A stretch of 64,000 bases of DNA from Linanthus parryae (lineage: Eukaryota; Streptophyta; Magnoliopsida; Ericales; Polemoniaceae). Shown piece after piece: positions 11,501-21,815 of this stretch. The notes under the pieces were generated by a model. It searched no databases and was not told the origin of the DNA. It was given only the letters and a program-made list of their open reading frames with translations. Made by a program: the position numbers and the translations under genes. The stretch covers positions 112,881,504-112,945,503 of the forward strand of contig JALGPY010000004.1 of the NCBI GenBank assembly GCA_023055425.1, written 5' to 3'. How positions within the stretch are numbered: the first letter of the stretch is position 1; each line of letters starts with the position of its first letter.

Positions 11501-12826
11501 CATTCGCCGTTGGTTAGTAGGCAAATGCGGAGAACCCTCAGGTAATCATTTGAGTGATATGCACGTACTAGGCTGTAGCCACTTGAGGCAGAATCATGAC
11601 TGGTTTATTCGCATCCCAGGTCACGCTTCTCTTAAAGACTTGCTTAGTGAGGACACACTGATAGGGCACGGTTCCACGTCCCTAGTGTATGATGAGGATA
11701 CCTCAATCCCACCTTTGCGTGGAGGTGCTTACTCTTAGCTTTAGTAAAAGATAGCGAAATAACTTATAACACAAGTTACCTCATATCATCGCATTTAATA
11801 TCGCAGGTCATGCTGAGGAACCTGCGTCCTATGTTCCGGTTCCGAGCTCCCATACCGAGAAGCCCGTCCCAACTGCTGAGCATGCAAGTAAGCCTCTCGA
11901 GGGCATCATCGAACTTTCCGATGATGCTGAAGCAGATGCTGCGTTGATGGACGAAGATGTCCGTACCGGCGTTGAGGAAGGAAGGACAAGTGCTGCTAAT
12001 GTTTTCGCATCTGAGAGCGTCCCTCGCCAAGCGACTTCGGCTGTCCCTTCGCCTCCGGCGATGACTGAGCCAGAGGCACCTATTCATGCGTGGAGCATTT
12101 GGGGCTCGCAGGTTGGGAATGCAGTCGCAGCTGGTGCGGCCTACACTCTTCCTCCCGACTATGAGAGGTTGGAGCTCGCAGCTGATAGGAGAGCCATGGA
12201 GCGAGGGCAGTCTTCGAACAACCCGGTGGCTCGCATCCCTTCTCTTCATGAAATTCTAGAAGGAACTTGTAAGTAAAGCTTTACCGTTCGCACGTCGCAT
12301 TATTTGTTTGCGAGTTTTGATATCATAACTTATTTTTGAAACTACTTTAGGTTTGAAGCAAACCGATGTAGACTGGGTGGTTTGGATGCGCCTCGCCTAC
12401 CCCCGATCGTTTGTGAGATCTTTGGAGATCGGGCCTTTTGACAGGAGGCTGTTCCTTACTGAAGCCATCTGGATTTTGGAGCAGCTGTCTGCGGCTACGC
12501 CCGCGACCATTTCGGTCCAGAGTGCTGAATTGCTATGTGGCATGTGCCAAAATCTCCTGATCAAAGTCCAGGGCATACTTGGTTTCAAATTCCTTAAGGA
12601 CAGAGTTACGCTGATTCGCGCAGCTGTAACTTTGAAACTCGGTCACCAGAATCTCGCAGCTGAGATGCAGAAGGTGGAGCAGCAAAAGCAAAAGGTTGAT
12701 GAAGCTCTGAAGCTGTATCACGAGATGAATGCCAGGTGCGAGCTACTGAAGCAAGAAGTGAAACAAGTGGAGAAGCTGAGCGAGCAGTTCGAGCCCCAGG
12801 ACTCCTTAATCAAGAATTTGCTTTGA
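8564..12826 (+). CDS. Five-exon plant-mobile-domain gene carried antisense in the Tat element
   Basis: Exons 8564-10444, 10518-10992, 11071-11541, 11807-12268 and 12351-12826 join in phase with GT...AG introns at every junction, giving a predicted 1,254-aa protein. Exon 1 (about residues 85-540) has the plant mobile domain (aminotransferase-like, PMD) pattern, including RYSPATHTFHF followed by APTLEDVQML. Exons 2-4 are acidic and low complexity, with a basic KRPRQK patch. Exon 5 ends in a heptad-like coiled coil (QQKQKVDEALKLYHEMN). A polyadenylation-type aataaa follows near 12844. It lies between pol and the 3' LTR, on the strand opposite to them. Extra ORFs of this kind, some PMD-related, are known from Tat-lineage elements; the function is unknown. 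Exon 3 could instead read on to a stop at 11738. The ATG at 8564 was chosen because an acceptor precedes it. Confidence 0.78.
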
Positions 12827-12839
12827 CTTTTCAAATTTT

Positions 12840-14000
12840 GAAAATAAAACAAGGAAATAGCTGAAACATTAATGTAATGTCTTGAAACATTAATGTAAAG
12901 TTGCTAGGGTTTCTCCCCCCTTTTTTTAACAAGAGCAATGAATTTTCCCGTTTTGCCCTTTTCCGGGATTTGATTGGATATTTCTGTACATATCCAATTA
13001 TGACATCAGCAATTGATTCTCTGCTTGATTTTCGCGCTAATTTCTCGGCAGATAAGCACGCTTCCGTTGGGAAGTCCATCCGAATCATGACTATCCGTCA
13101 TTTATTAGGATACGCAACCGAATCGTCGTAGCCTTTAGTAGGGTAATTGATTGTTACCGCTTTTCAAGGCGTAAGTGATTGAACTTACCCTCTTTTTGAA
13201 TTTTGCTGACTCATCTTAGGCAACCGAAGAGTCTGTACAGGGTCTATATAAACCCTGTCTTTGCTATTTGGGTTCTTCATCCCAAACATGTGCTTTGCCG
13301 TGAGTCCTTATGACTGCTGGCTTCAACGCTTGTTTTTCGTTGATTCATGGCAACTTCAAGTTTTGAATCCTGAGTTTGCGCTTTGTGCTATAGAAATAGT
13401 TTCCAAGATCCACTTTATGAGGCTTATTGCTCTTTATAACCATCATAAAGAAGATGCAGATAATATCTCATATGTGTTCGAAGAAATTTCTTCGTGTATT
13501 ATGTGTGCAGGTCATGTTTCCGGCCGCCTCGTGGTGAGGTGTAGCGCCGCAGTGACCGTGCTACCGTCTCGTAATGAACGGCGGAATTCTTCTTCAGCAT
13601 CTCCGGAGAAGAATCCGTCACCTTCACGTTTGTGAGCTCGGGATGACGAACCGTCGCGTTCATCCCCGTCTACAAGGAGCCCTTGCCCTTTGGAGCTTCT
13701 GCTTGCCTGTGGATCGCCGGAACCGGTGGTTCCTTGGGCAAATGTTATGGGGTGCATATCTGACAACGGTCTTGTCGGATACCGGGATCTTGAGCGTATG
13801 GCTTCATGTGGCTCTTTTAGAGCAAGATCCCCCCTGCTACAGATGTTCACCCGCAGATCTGGGCGTTGCGTAGCCGGTGTTGATACCGGTGGGTTCATCC
13901 TTTTCTAGTCGGAATTCCCGTAGTGTGTTTCTGGCTTGTCAGCCATTTTCGAATGTATTGTAAGCCATGTTGGCTGCGTAGTTAGATTCGAGCTTTTCGC
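12840..14000. other. Unassigned part of the Tat 3' region, with a TATA box at 13245-13252
   Basis: A strong tatataaa at 13245-13252 lies between short inverted arms (cagggt / ccctg). Downstream, 13512-13898 is open for 128 codons on the minus (element-sense) strand, with a charged, Ser/Arg-rich composition, and partly open on plus. I recognise no family. The region may hold a second small gene or simply be hypervariable 3' sequence. Confidence 0.35.
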
Positions 14001-15215
14001 TTGTAAGCTGCTATCTAGACAGATAAATTGTAAGTCATTTGACTCGTAATGATATATAGCTTTTGTATTATCTGCTGTCCCTTTACAACAAAATACAATT
14101 TCGCATGCGTTTCGGCATATCTCGCCTTGCATAATGCTATGTAATTGTTTCGCATCTGCGATATATTGATTCGCAGGTGTTTCGCTAGATCGTTCGAGAT
14201 CGTATCCTCGCAGCTGTGCCATCCCGGCAGATGGGCTTGTTGGTTGGCCTTTGCGGATCATTTAAGATCATTTTCACAACGTTGCTATCGTAGTAGATAG
14301 TCTTTAGCAGATCAATTAAGATCGTTAAGTGGTGCGAATTGCTATCATGGCAGATAGGCTTTATTAGAGAATCGATTGAGATCATTTCTCACATAAACTG
14401 TTATCGCAACAGATAGACTCTTAGAAGATCCAATAAGATTATTTTGCGCATGCATTGCCATCGTAACAGATGGGCTTGGACGATCAACTAAAACCGCTTT
14501 GCATATAAGTTGCTATCGTAACAGATAAGCTTAGATGATTAACTAAAATCACTTTGCATATAAGTTGCTATCGTAGCAGATAGGCTTAAGATCGCACTTA
14601 GACGGGCTGCTATCGTAAGAGATAGGCTTATATGATCAATTAAGATCGCATTTGTACAGGATGCTATCGTAACAGATAGGCTTTTATGATCAATTGAGAT
14701 CTCATTTGTGTTTGGCTGCTATCGTAAGAGATAGGCTTTAGATGATCACTTAAGATCGCATTTGCGTTGGCTGCTATCGTGAGAGATAGGCTTAGACGAT
14801 CACTTAAGATCGCATTTGCATTGGCTGCTATCGTAAGAGATAGGCCTAGATGATCACTTAAGATCGCATTGCATTGGCTGCTATCGTAAGAGATAGGCTT
14901 AGATGATCACTTAAGATCGCATTGCATTGGCTGCTATCGTAAGAGATAGGCTTTAGATGATCACTTAAGATCGCATTTGCGTTGGCTGCTATCGTGAGAG
15001 ATAGGCTTATATGATCACTTAAGATCGCATTTGCATTAGCTGCTATCGTAGAGATAGGCTTATATGATCAATTAAGATCGCATTTGTATCAGCTGCTATC
15101 GTAGAGATAGGCTTATATGATCAATTAAGATCGCATTTGTATCAGCTGCTATCGTAGAGATAGGCTTATATGATCAATTAAGATCGCATTTGTATGGATT
15201 GCTATTGCAGCGAAT
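14000..15215. repeat. Tandem repeat array, about 54-bp unit, 17-18 copies plus degenerate edge
   Basis: Each unit contains ctatcgtaagagatagg followed by gatcacttaagatcgcattt, with unit length about 52-58 bp. Copies start near 14283, 14339, 14400, 14455, 14508, 14566, 14609, 14661, 14716, 14771, 14825, 14878, 14930, 14986, 15040, 15093 and 15146, with more diverged ones to the left. Each unit carries two small inverted repeats: CTATC/GATAG around 6 nt and GATC/GATC around 6 nt. Tandem arrays in the region between pol and the 3' LTR are a known Tat/Ogre property and a known source of satellites. Confidence 0.93.
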
Positions 15216-15424
15216 AAACCATTGTTAACAGTAATAACAAATTAAATAGAGCAACATAAACAGCTAGAAATATGAACTTCTCATTTGGGAGAATTCTTTT
15301 ATTATAACGCTCTCATATGGGAGAGATGGGATTACAATCCTCTCATATGGGAGAGGAGATTGCGTAAATCATAGCCACATGAGACATTAAGCACGTTATC
15401 ATAAAACGTATGAAATGAGAGAAG

Positions 15425-18400
15425 TCAGGGATAGTACTTCTTGATCCAGCGCATGTTGACTGAACTCGGAGTTGAGGTTGTGCCGTGCAACCTTCGTATG
15501 CTGCAGTAGCCACTATCGAAGACTTCTGTGACTTCGAATGGTCCTTCCCAATTAGCTGCGAACTTTGGGTGAGTTGCTTCCCGCATATAGTGGTCAGATG
15601 CGCGCAAGACCAGGTCTCCGACTGCGAAATCTCTTCGCTGGACTGTCTTATTGTAGGCGCGAGCGATTCTTTCCTGGTATCGCTTGTTGGTTCTTTTAGC
15701 TTGTTCTCGCTTTTCTTCCAGCAAGACTAAGTCATGATCGCGTTGATTTTCATAGAGTGCATGGAAGGCTAGTCTTGCCGAATTGACTCTAACCTCCGCA
15801 GGTACTACAGCTTCGGCCCCATAACATAGTAGAAATGGCGAGGCCCCTGTGGGTGTCCTTGGAGAAGTTCTGTAGGCCCATAGAGCTATGCTTAGGGACT
15901 CGGCCCACTTCTTGTGGTCATCTGCGACCATCTTGCTCAGAATTCTCAACAGCGTTTTGTTAGTCGCTTCGGCTTGTCCGTTTCCCTTTGGGTAATAGGG
16001 GGTTGAACATATCTGCCTGATATTGTACTCCGCTAATTTCGCAGCTACCTGGCGATTAACAAAAGGAGTACCGTTATCTGAAAGAATGGTATTTGGGATT
16101 CTGAACCTGCATACGATGCTTTCTTGGATAAAGTTGACCACAGCCAGCGCATTTGCCGTCTTTAGTGGTATTGCTTCCACCCACTTGGTGAACAGCTCAG
16201 TTGCGGTGAGAATGAAATGATTCCCGTGCGACGTCGGTCGGATGGGACCGATGAAGTCCAGAGCCCATGTGTGAAATGGCCATGGCGTCCCTAGTGCATG
16301 TAGATCCACAGCAGGAGCGTGCACTAGGTTCCCTTTGAATTGGCATTCCTGGCAGCGTCGCACTTTGGTACGGCAATCGACCTCCATCGTGGGCCAGAAA
16401 TATCCGATTGAGAGGAGCTGTCTGCATAATTTCGCACCTCCTTGATGTTCCACCTGATGAGAAAGGTCCATGACTTCTTGTGCTTCTCTGCCGTCTAGAC
16501 ATCGCAGCAAGTTGCCCTCGTGACCTCTTCGCCAAAGCAGGTTTTCCTGTACCACGTATCGAGACGCTTTCCTTTTCAATTTTTCGGCTTCTTTTCTCGA
16601 TTCGGGCACGGTGCCCTGGGTGAGGAAATCAAACAGTGGCTTCCTCCAGTCTGTGTCGTCATCGGTTAGGGCGACGAGTAGAGAGTCTTTGATTAGTGCG
16701 CAACTTTCGCACTTCCCTTGTATCAGGGCTGCAGCTGTTGACATGCCTGGCCAATGAATGCCATATCTCTGAGCCTTTCCGTAGATTGACACCTCGCTTT
16801 CTCCGCAAGCGTGTTGGTGAATCTTTTCTAACAGCTGTTGTCCCTCTTGCTCGGAGACACATCGCATGAGTATTCCTCCAGGACCCTTGTAGTAAAGGGT
16901 GTTGTCGTGGATGCAGTACCCTTTTGTGAGTGCCCAGCTTTCGTTGCTGGTGCCCTTCGCAATAGCTTGCAAGATTGGTTTTCGCCAGTCTGCGTCATCC
17001 ATGTGTTCGTCGTCGCACGCATCTTCTGTCAATGCCGACGATGTTCGCACTTCGATGGAAATCTTTGCGGGGCACTTGTCTATGCTGACCTTAGACCCCA
17101 GAGTTGCTAAGGCGTCTGCGTGCCTGTTGTCTGCTCGGGGTTTGTGCTCGTATTTCACATCGCAGAATTGTTGCATCAGCTTCTGTACTAGAGTGCGATA
17201 AGACAGGAGGTTGATCTCCTTCAAACCATATTCGCCCGAGGCTTGCTTAACAATCAGCTTGGAATCTCCCATAACTGTTAAGTTGCTCACTTCCAAAGCT
17301 TTCGCCGCACGGAGCCCCACAATGAGGGCCTCGTATTCCGCCTCGTTGTTCGTGACTGCGAAGTTGAGCTTTGCGGACATCTGTATGACTTCCCCGTCTG
17401 GCTTTGTCAAGACTATCCCAATGCCTCCGCCTTTTCTGGTTGACGAACCGTCGAAGTGGAGGGTCCAATAGGGCACGTCGATCGCGTAGATTTCAGGGCC
17501 TTCGAGCTCTTCTTCGATCACGGGTTCGTGGCTGTTGTCGGGAAACTGTGCCAACAGATCTGCTACCGCCTGCGACTTGATCGCTCTTGGTTTCACGCAT
17601 GTGATATCGTATTGAGAGATGGTCATGTACCATTTCGCCAATCTCCCGCCCGGAGTAGTGTGAGTTAGCAAATATCTTATGGGGTCGCTCTTGGTGACCA
17701 CCACTACTTTGTGTGATGCAAAATAGTGTCTCAACTTCTCTATCACAAAGAATAAAGCAAGGCAATGACGTTCGATGTCTGTGTACCTTGATTCAGCAGG
17801 CTGCACAATGCGAGAGATATAGTAGATGGGCCTCTCTTGGCCTTCATACTCCTGAGCCAAGAGTGCTCCTATAGATCTCCTTGTTGATGTAAGATATAGC
17901 AGAAGCGGTGATCCCAGTTGAGGCGCGATCATTATCTTTGAGGACGTGAGTAGCTCTTTCAGCTTTTCGAATGCGGCTTCGTGGTCCGGAGCCCAGTTGT
18001 ACGCGGCGTCCTTCTTGAGAAGAGTGCTGAAACAGCATGTGATTTCTGCAATTGCTGGGATGAATCTCCGCAGATATGACAGTTTTCCCAAGAATGTCTT
18101 CAAGGTACTTTGGTTGTGGGGTGGCGTCATGCTGGTGATGGCTGACACTTTCGCAGGGTCAGGCTCGATCCCTTGGCGATGGACTACACATCCCAAGAAC
18201 TTCCCCGAGGTCACGCCGAACGCGCATTTCATGGGGTTCATTTTCAGTTGAAAGCTCCTGCATCTGTTGAACACCTTTCGCAGGTCTGCAAGGTGATCTG
18301 CTTCATGCTTGGATTTAACCACCAGGTCATCCACATAGAATTCCACCTCTTTGTGCATCATGTCGTGGAATAGAGCCATCATGGCCCGCTGATAGGTCGC

Positions 18401-19150
18401 GCCCGCGTTCTTAAGACCGAACGGCATCACCGTGTAATTGAATACCCCCACAGGAGTGATGAATGCAGTTTTCTGCGCATCTTCGGGATCCATCTTGATT
18501 TGATTGTACCGGCTGAAACCGTCCATGAAACTGAACATGCGATGGCCTGCTGTTGAATCGATAAGCAAATCGATGTTGGGCAGTGGGAAATCGTCCTTAG
18601 GGCAGAAGCGATTGAGATCTCGGAAGTCCATGCAGATGCGGAGCTGTCCGTTCTTCTTCACCACCGGCACGATGTTGGCCAGCCATGTGGGATGATGATT
18701 TGGCTCTATGAACTTGGCATCTAGGAGTTTGACTATCTCCTGCTTGATCTTCACGTTAAGCTCTGGCCTAAAGCTTCTGGTGCTTTGTTTGACCGGTTTA
18801 GACCCTGGGATGATGTCTAAACGGTGCATGGTGATGCTTGTATCCAGACCTGGCATCTCATCATATTCCCATGCGAACACGTCCTTGTACTCAGTTAGGA
18901 GCTGCAGCAGTCCTTGTTCCTCTTCGCTTGTGAGGTCCGCACTCAGGAAGACTGGCCTTTTCTTTTCCTCGTTCGGGCTAAGGAACACTTCCTTTAGTTC
19001 TTGCTTTTGTGGTCTTGGCCTGTCTTCCATGCATTCAGGCACTTCTTTGAGTTTCTCGTCAGGAGTGCCTTGTGTTGGCTCTTCCGTCAGCGCAACTTGC
19101 TCGATTTGATTGATTTGCTCAGGGACATCCCCATGCCCGTGTGAGGACAT
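15425..19150 (-). CDS. pol: Tat element pol: RT, RNase H, second (archaeal-type) RNase H, integrase
   Basis: 1,241 aa. Reverse transcriptase spans about residues 100-340, with catalytic D210 (FSFMDGFSRY) and FYVDD (Y272-D275). The gypsy RNase H spans about 400-535. A second RNase H (about 560-685) shows HFDGSS, NNEAEYEA, MGDS and ADALA, the archaeal-type set retained in Tat elements. The zinc-binding and linker module occurs twice (about 718-820 and 830-940); only the second has a plausible HHCC set (H898, H902, C933, C936). The integrase core has D965, D1025 and E1061. No internal stop or frameshift, so it looks potentially functional. It begins four codons after the gag-protease stop, in the same frame. 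Confidence 0.93.
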   Translation of the reverse strand: MSSHGHGDVPEQINQIEQVALTEEPTQGTPDEKLKEVPECMEDRPRPQKQELKEVFLSPNEEKKRPVFLSADLTSEEEQGLLQLLTEYKDVFAWEYDEMPGLDTSITMHRLDIIPGSKPVKQSTRSFRPELNVKIKQEIVKLLDAKFIEPNHHPTWLANIVPVVKKNGQLRICMDFRDLNRFCPKDDFPLPNIDLLIDSTAGHRMFSFMDGFSRYNQIKMDPEDAQKTAFITPVGVFNYTVMPFGLKNAGATYQRAMMALFHDMMHKEVEFYVDDLVVKSKHEADHLADLRKVFNRCRSFQLKMNPMKCAFGVTSGKFLGCVVHRQGIEPDPAKVSAITSMTPPHNQSTLKTFLGKLSYLRRFIPAIAEITCCFSTLLKKDAAYNWAPDHEAAFEKLKELLTSSKIMIAPQLGSPLLLYLTSTRRSIGALLAQEYEGQERPIYYISRIVQPAESRYTDIERHCLALFFVIEKLRHYFASHKVVVVTKSDPIRYLLTHTTPGGRLAKWYMTISQYDITCVKPRAIKSQAVADLLAQFPDNSHEPVIEEELEGPEIYAIDVPYWTLHFDGSSTRKGGGIGIVLTKPDGEVIQMSAKLNFAVTNNEAEYEALIVGLRAAKALEVSNLTVMGDSKLIVKQASGEYGLKEINLLSYRTLVQKLMQQFCDVKYEHKPRADNRHADALATLGSKVSIDKCPAKISIEVRTSSALTEDACDDEHMDDADWRKPILQAIAKGTSNESWALTKGYCIHDNTLYYKGPGGILMRCVSEQEGQQLLEKIHQHACGESEVSIYGKAQRYGIHWPGMSTAAALIQGKCESCALIKDSLLVALTDDDTDWRKPLFDFLTQGTVPESRKEAEKLKRKASRYVVQENLLWRRGHEGNLLRCLDGREAQEVMDLSHQVEHQGGAKLCRQLLSIGYFWPTMEVDCRTKVRRCQECQFKGNLVHAPAVDLHALGTPWPFHTWALDFIGPIRPTSHGNHFILTATELFTKWVEAIPLKTANALAVVNFIQESIVCRFRIPNTILSDNGTPFVNRQVAAKLAEYNIRQICSTPYYPKGNGQAEATNKTLLRILSKMVADDHKKWAESLSIALWAYRTSPRTPTGASPFLLCYGAEAVVPAEVRVNSARLAFHALYENQRDHDLVLLEEKREQAKRTNKRYQERIARAYNKTVQRRDFAVGDLVLRASDHYMREATHPKFAANWEGPFEVTEVFDSGYCSIRRLHGTTSTPSSVNMRWIKKYYP

Positions 19151-19162
19151 CCCCGCGCACCT

Positions 19163-21775
19163 TCATATGCGATAGCATTTCTTCCCATTGGCGTAGAAGC
19201 TCTCTATCTCCTTGCCCTCGGGGTCATGCTTTGCGATCCTCTTCAAAGTGTACACATTCTTTCGATGATATGCGATACGTGGCGCCTCTTCGCGTGTAGG
19301 CGGCTTTTCCTTGGCATCTTTCCTTGTCACCATCACGCCCGCAGGTGACTGGTCCTTGATGTCCTCCCAGAGAGGCAAAGGAGTAGGGTTGAAAGGCCCG
19401 GGTGTTTGCTCGTCCGCCATCTCAGTGAACCACACCGCCTCGCTGAGATGTGCTTCGTCCAAGTTGAACGGGTTAGTCGAAGCCGGTATCTCGACTATTC
19501 TGTCGTTCCAGATAGCTTTCATGACCTGGTGAGCCGTCGAAGGGACTGCGTCGAAGCGATGAATCCAGGCTCGACCTATAATCATGTGGTATGTGGTGTT
19601 CGCGTCTATGACATAGAACTTTGCTGAGCACTTGATTTTGCCAATCTGAACGCCCAGGCGGATCCATCCGATCGTCATTCTAGAGTCACTTCCGAATCCC
19701 ACCAGTGGAGATGGACGCTTGACTACCTTGTGCTCGGGGATCCCTGCTAGCTTCAGTGTGTGGAGTGGAACAACGTTGACCGCTGCTCCTCCATCAACGA
19801 ATGCTCGCTTGAATTCGACGCCGTTGATGATGGCGATCACGTACAGAGGCCTCTGGTGACTCGCATCCGTCTTCTTATCGCTGGCAGAAAAGGTCATGAT
19901 CTTTTCTGTGGAACGAGACGCCCTGATGACTTTCCCGTTGGAGACCACAAGGTCCTCCTCGTAGTCCTCCGCTATCCTTAAGATTTCTTTTGTCATATCA
20001 GTCCGGCACCTCTCGGAGAAATTCATCTCGTCGAAGAATTTGTTGAAGCCGTGCGACCATTTCATGCGGTCGGCACGTTCATCCTCCGTGTCCATGCTAT
20101 AATCTTCGTCTTCATGGACCTCAGCAATGATGGGTAGACCATCCTCTGCGACTTCCTCCAAGTCTACTATCGAGATCATGGCGACCTCTTTGCCTTTCGA
20201 GCCTGACTCTGTATGGGCAGGAAGCGGGTTGTTGCGCACGTCCTTCCTGTTGTCGCTGACGATCAGCTCGCCGTTCTTCATCTTCTGATCGAACGCGAAC
20301 CTGAGTTTCTTGCACTCGGCGGTGGGATGCATGATCTTGCCGTGGTACTCACACCACTTAGGGTCCCTCACCATCTCCTTGGAGGGTGTTTTCTCGAGCG
20401 GTGGCAGGACGCCGTCCTTGCGCCACTGTTTGCAGAGGTCACTTGCTTCCTCTACCGAGCATGGCAGAGGCGGTACATCGAAGTTCGCAACCCTCGCTTG
20501 TTTCTGGGGCGAAACTGTATTGACCTCAGCTTCGCGTCCCCGCTTGTAGCTAAACCTCCCGATCTTGTAAGTGGTGCCGCTCGCAGGTCGCTCTGGAGCG
20601 CTCTTCTTTTTCTGTCTCTCGACTATGGGCTCGATGTTCTTCGTGCATTCGATTAGCTTTGAAAACGTAGGTGTTTGCAGATTGATGAGCATACCTTTGT
20701 ATTCATCTCGCATGCACTGTAGGCATATCTCCACGAGCCGGCTTTCGGGCATTGGATCTTTGCACTCCAAGGATTTCGCCCGGAATTTCTTGATGAAGGT
20801 GATCCCATCCTCCTCGCGCTTCTGGTACATCCGCGAGAGATGGATCATTGTCACCTTTTCCTCCATTTGAAAGAACTTGGTATAAAACTTCTGGACCATG
20901 TCGTCCCAAGTCTTCACGGATCCGGCCTCCAATGTTCGGTACCATTTGTATGCTACGTTCCCAAGAGATTTTGGGAATTCTCGCATCAGCAGCTTGGGAT
21001 CGGCTCCGTACGGACCCATGACATCAATGAAACGCATGACGTGCTCATGAGCGTTTCCGTTGACGTCCTCGAACTTATCCCATTTAGGAGCCTTGTACCC
21101 CACCGGGTTAGGCATTAGATAGATCTCTCGTGGAATGGGTGGATCGTTGTCTAACTTCGGGATAATAGTATCTGCGAATGACTAATGAGACAGGATGGTG
21201 TCCACGCGCTTCTGCAAAGACGTCATGCATTCTGGAATGCTCCCCTCGGTAGTTGCCGGAGGGGTTGCCGTAGGCGGTGGCGACACATATGCCGCCGGAG
21301 GATTGGGAGCATACTGAGTACCCGCGTTTCCCCAGATCATCGTTGGGGGAGGCAAAGGGTACTGCAGAATTGGGTTGGACGCCAAAGCCGAGGGCTGAGG
21401 AGCGTGAGCAGCAGGAGGCAGCATCTGTGCCGTTGATCCTTGAACCGAAGGCAGCTGCGCAGCCGACGGTGGAGTCTGCAGATGAGGGTTGGGAGGTGTG
21501 GCTGACACTCCCAATCCTGGAGCAGTGGGGGTTCCTCCTCCCTGAGGGATAGCGGTGGCCGGTGGAGGATTCGGCGCAAGGGTACCCAGAACGGCCAAGA
21601 TTTGTTCTAGTTGCGCAGATTGAGCCTTGAGAGCTTTCGCCTGACTTTGGACAGTGGCATCCAAAGACTCTAACATCGGTGCTTCACCGGGAGTCGTCGG
21701 AGTACGGCGGGTCTCGTCTCCCGAGGGAGTTTCGGTGGAAGGCGATCGGTTGCTGACATCATCCTCCTGAGACAT
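19163..21775 (-). CDS. gag: Tat element gag-protease, interrupted by one in-frame UAG
   Basis: The ATG at 21775 opens a proline/serine/alanine-rich N-terminal part with a short coiled coil, ending at a TAG at 21184-21182. The same frame then continues without interruption (next ATG 21115) to a TGA at 19165-19163. The long part holds a retrotransposon capsid region (WYRTLEAGSVKTWDDM, then KFYTKFF), a C-x2-H...C zinc-knuckle-like stretch (WCEYHGKIMHPTAEC) and an aspartic protease, with AFVDGGAAVNVVPL as the active-site motif (D-G-G where D-S/T-G is usual) and MIIGRAWIH downstream. Both stops are one C-to-T change from a sense codon (CAG and CGA). They may be mutations or recoding sites. The upstream-most open frame reaches into the primer-binding site. 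Confidence 0.88.
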
Positions 21776-21793
21776 GGTTGCTTTTGTTGGTAA

Positions 21794-21812
21794 GTTCACG
21801 TCGGGTTCACCA
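21794..21812 (-). promoter_or_regulatory. Tat element primer-binding site
   Basis: Minus strand reads tggtgaacccgacgtgaac starting three bases inside the 5' LTR. The TGG start and position match a tRNA 3'-CCA primer site. I cannot name the tRNA with certainty. Confidence 0.75.
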
Positions 21813-21815
21813 AAA

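Noticed and set aside
11542..11738. Continuation of exon 3 of the antisense gene to a stop at 11738
   Set aside because: A clean GT donor at 11542 and AG acceptor at 11806 give phase-compatible joining to a longer downstream exon; retained-intron isoforms remain possible.
14283..15200. CRISPR-like repeat/spacer array
   Set aside because: Head-to-tail units with no unique spacers, inside a plant gypsy element; a tandem repeat.
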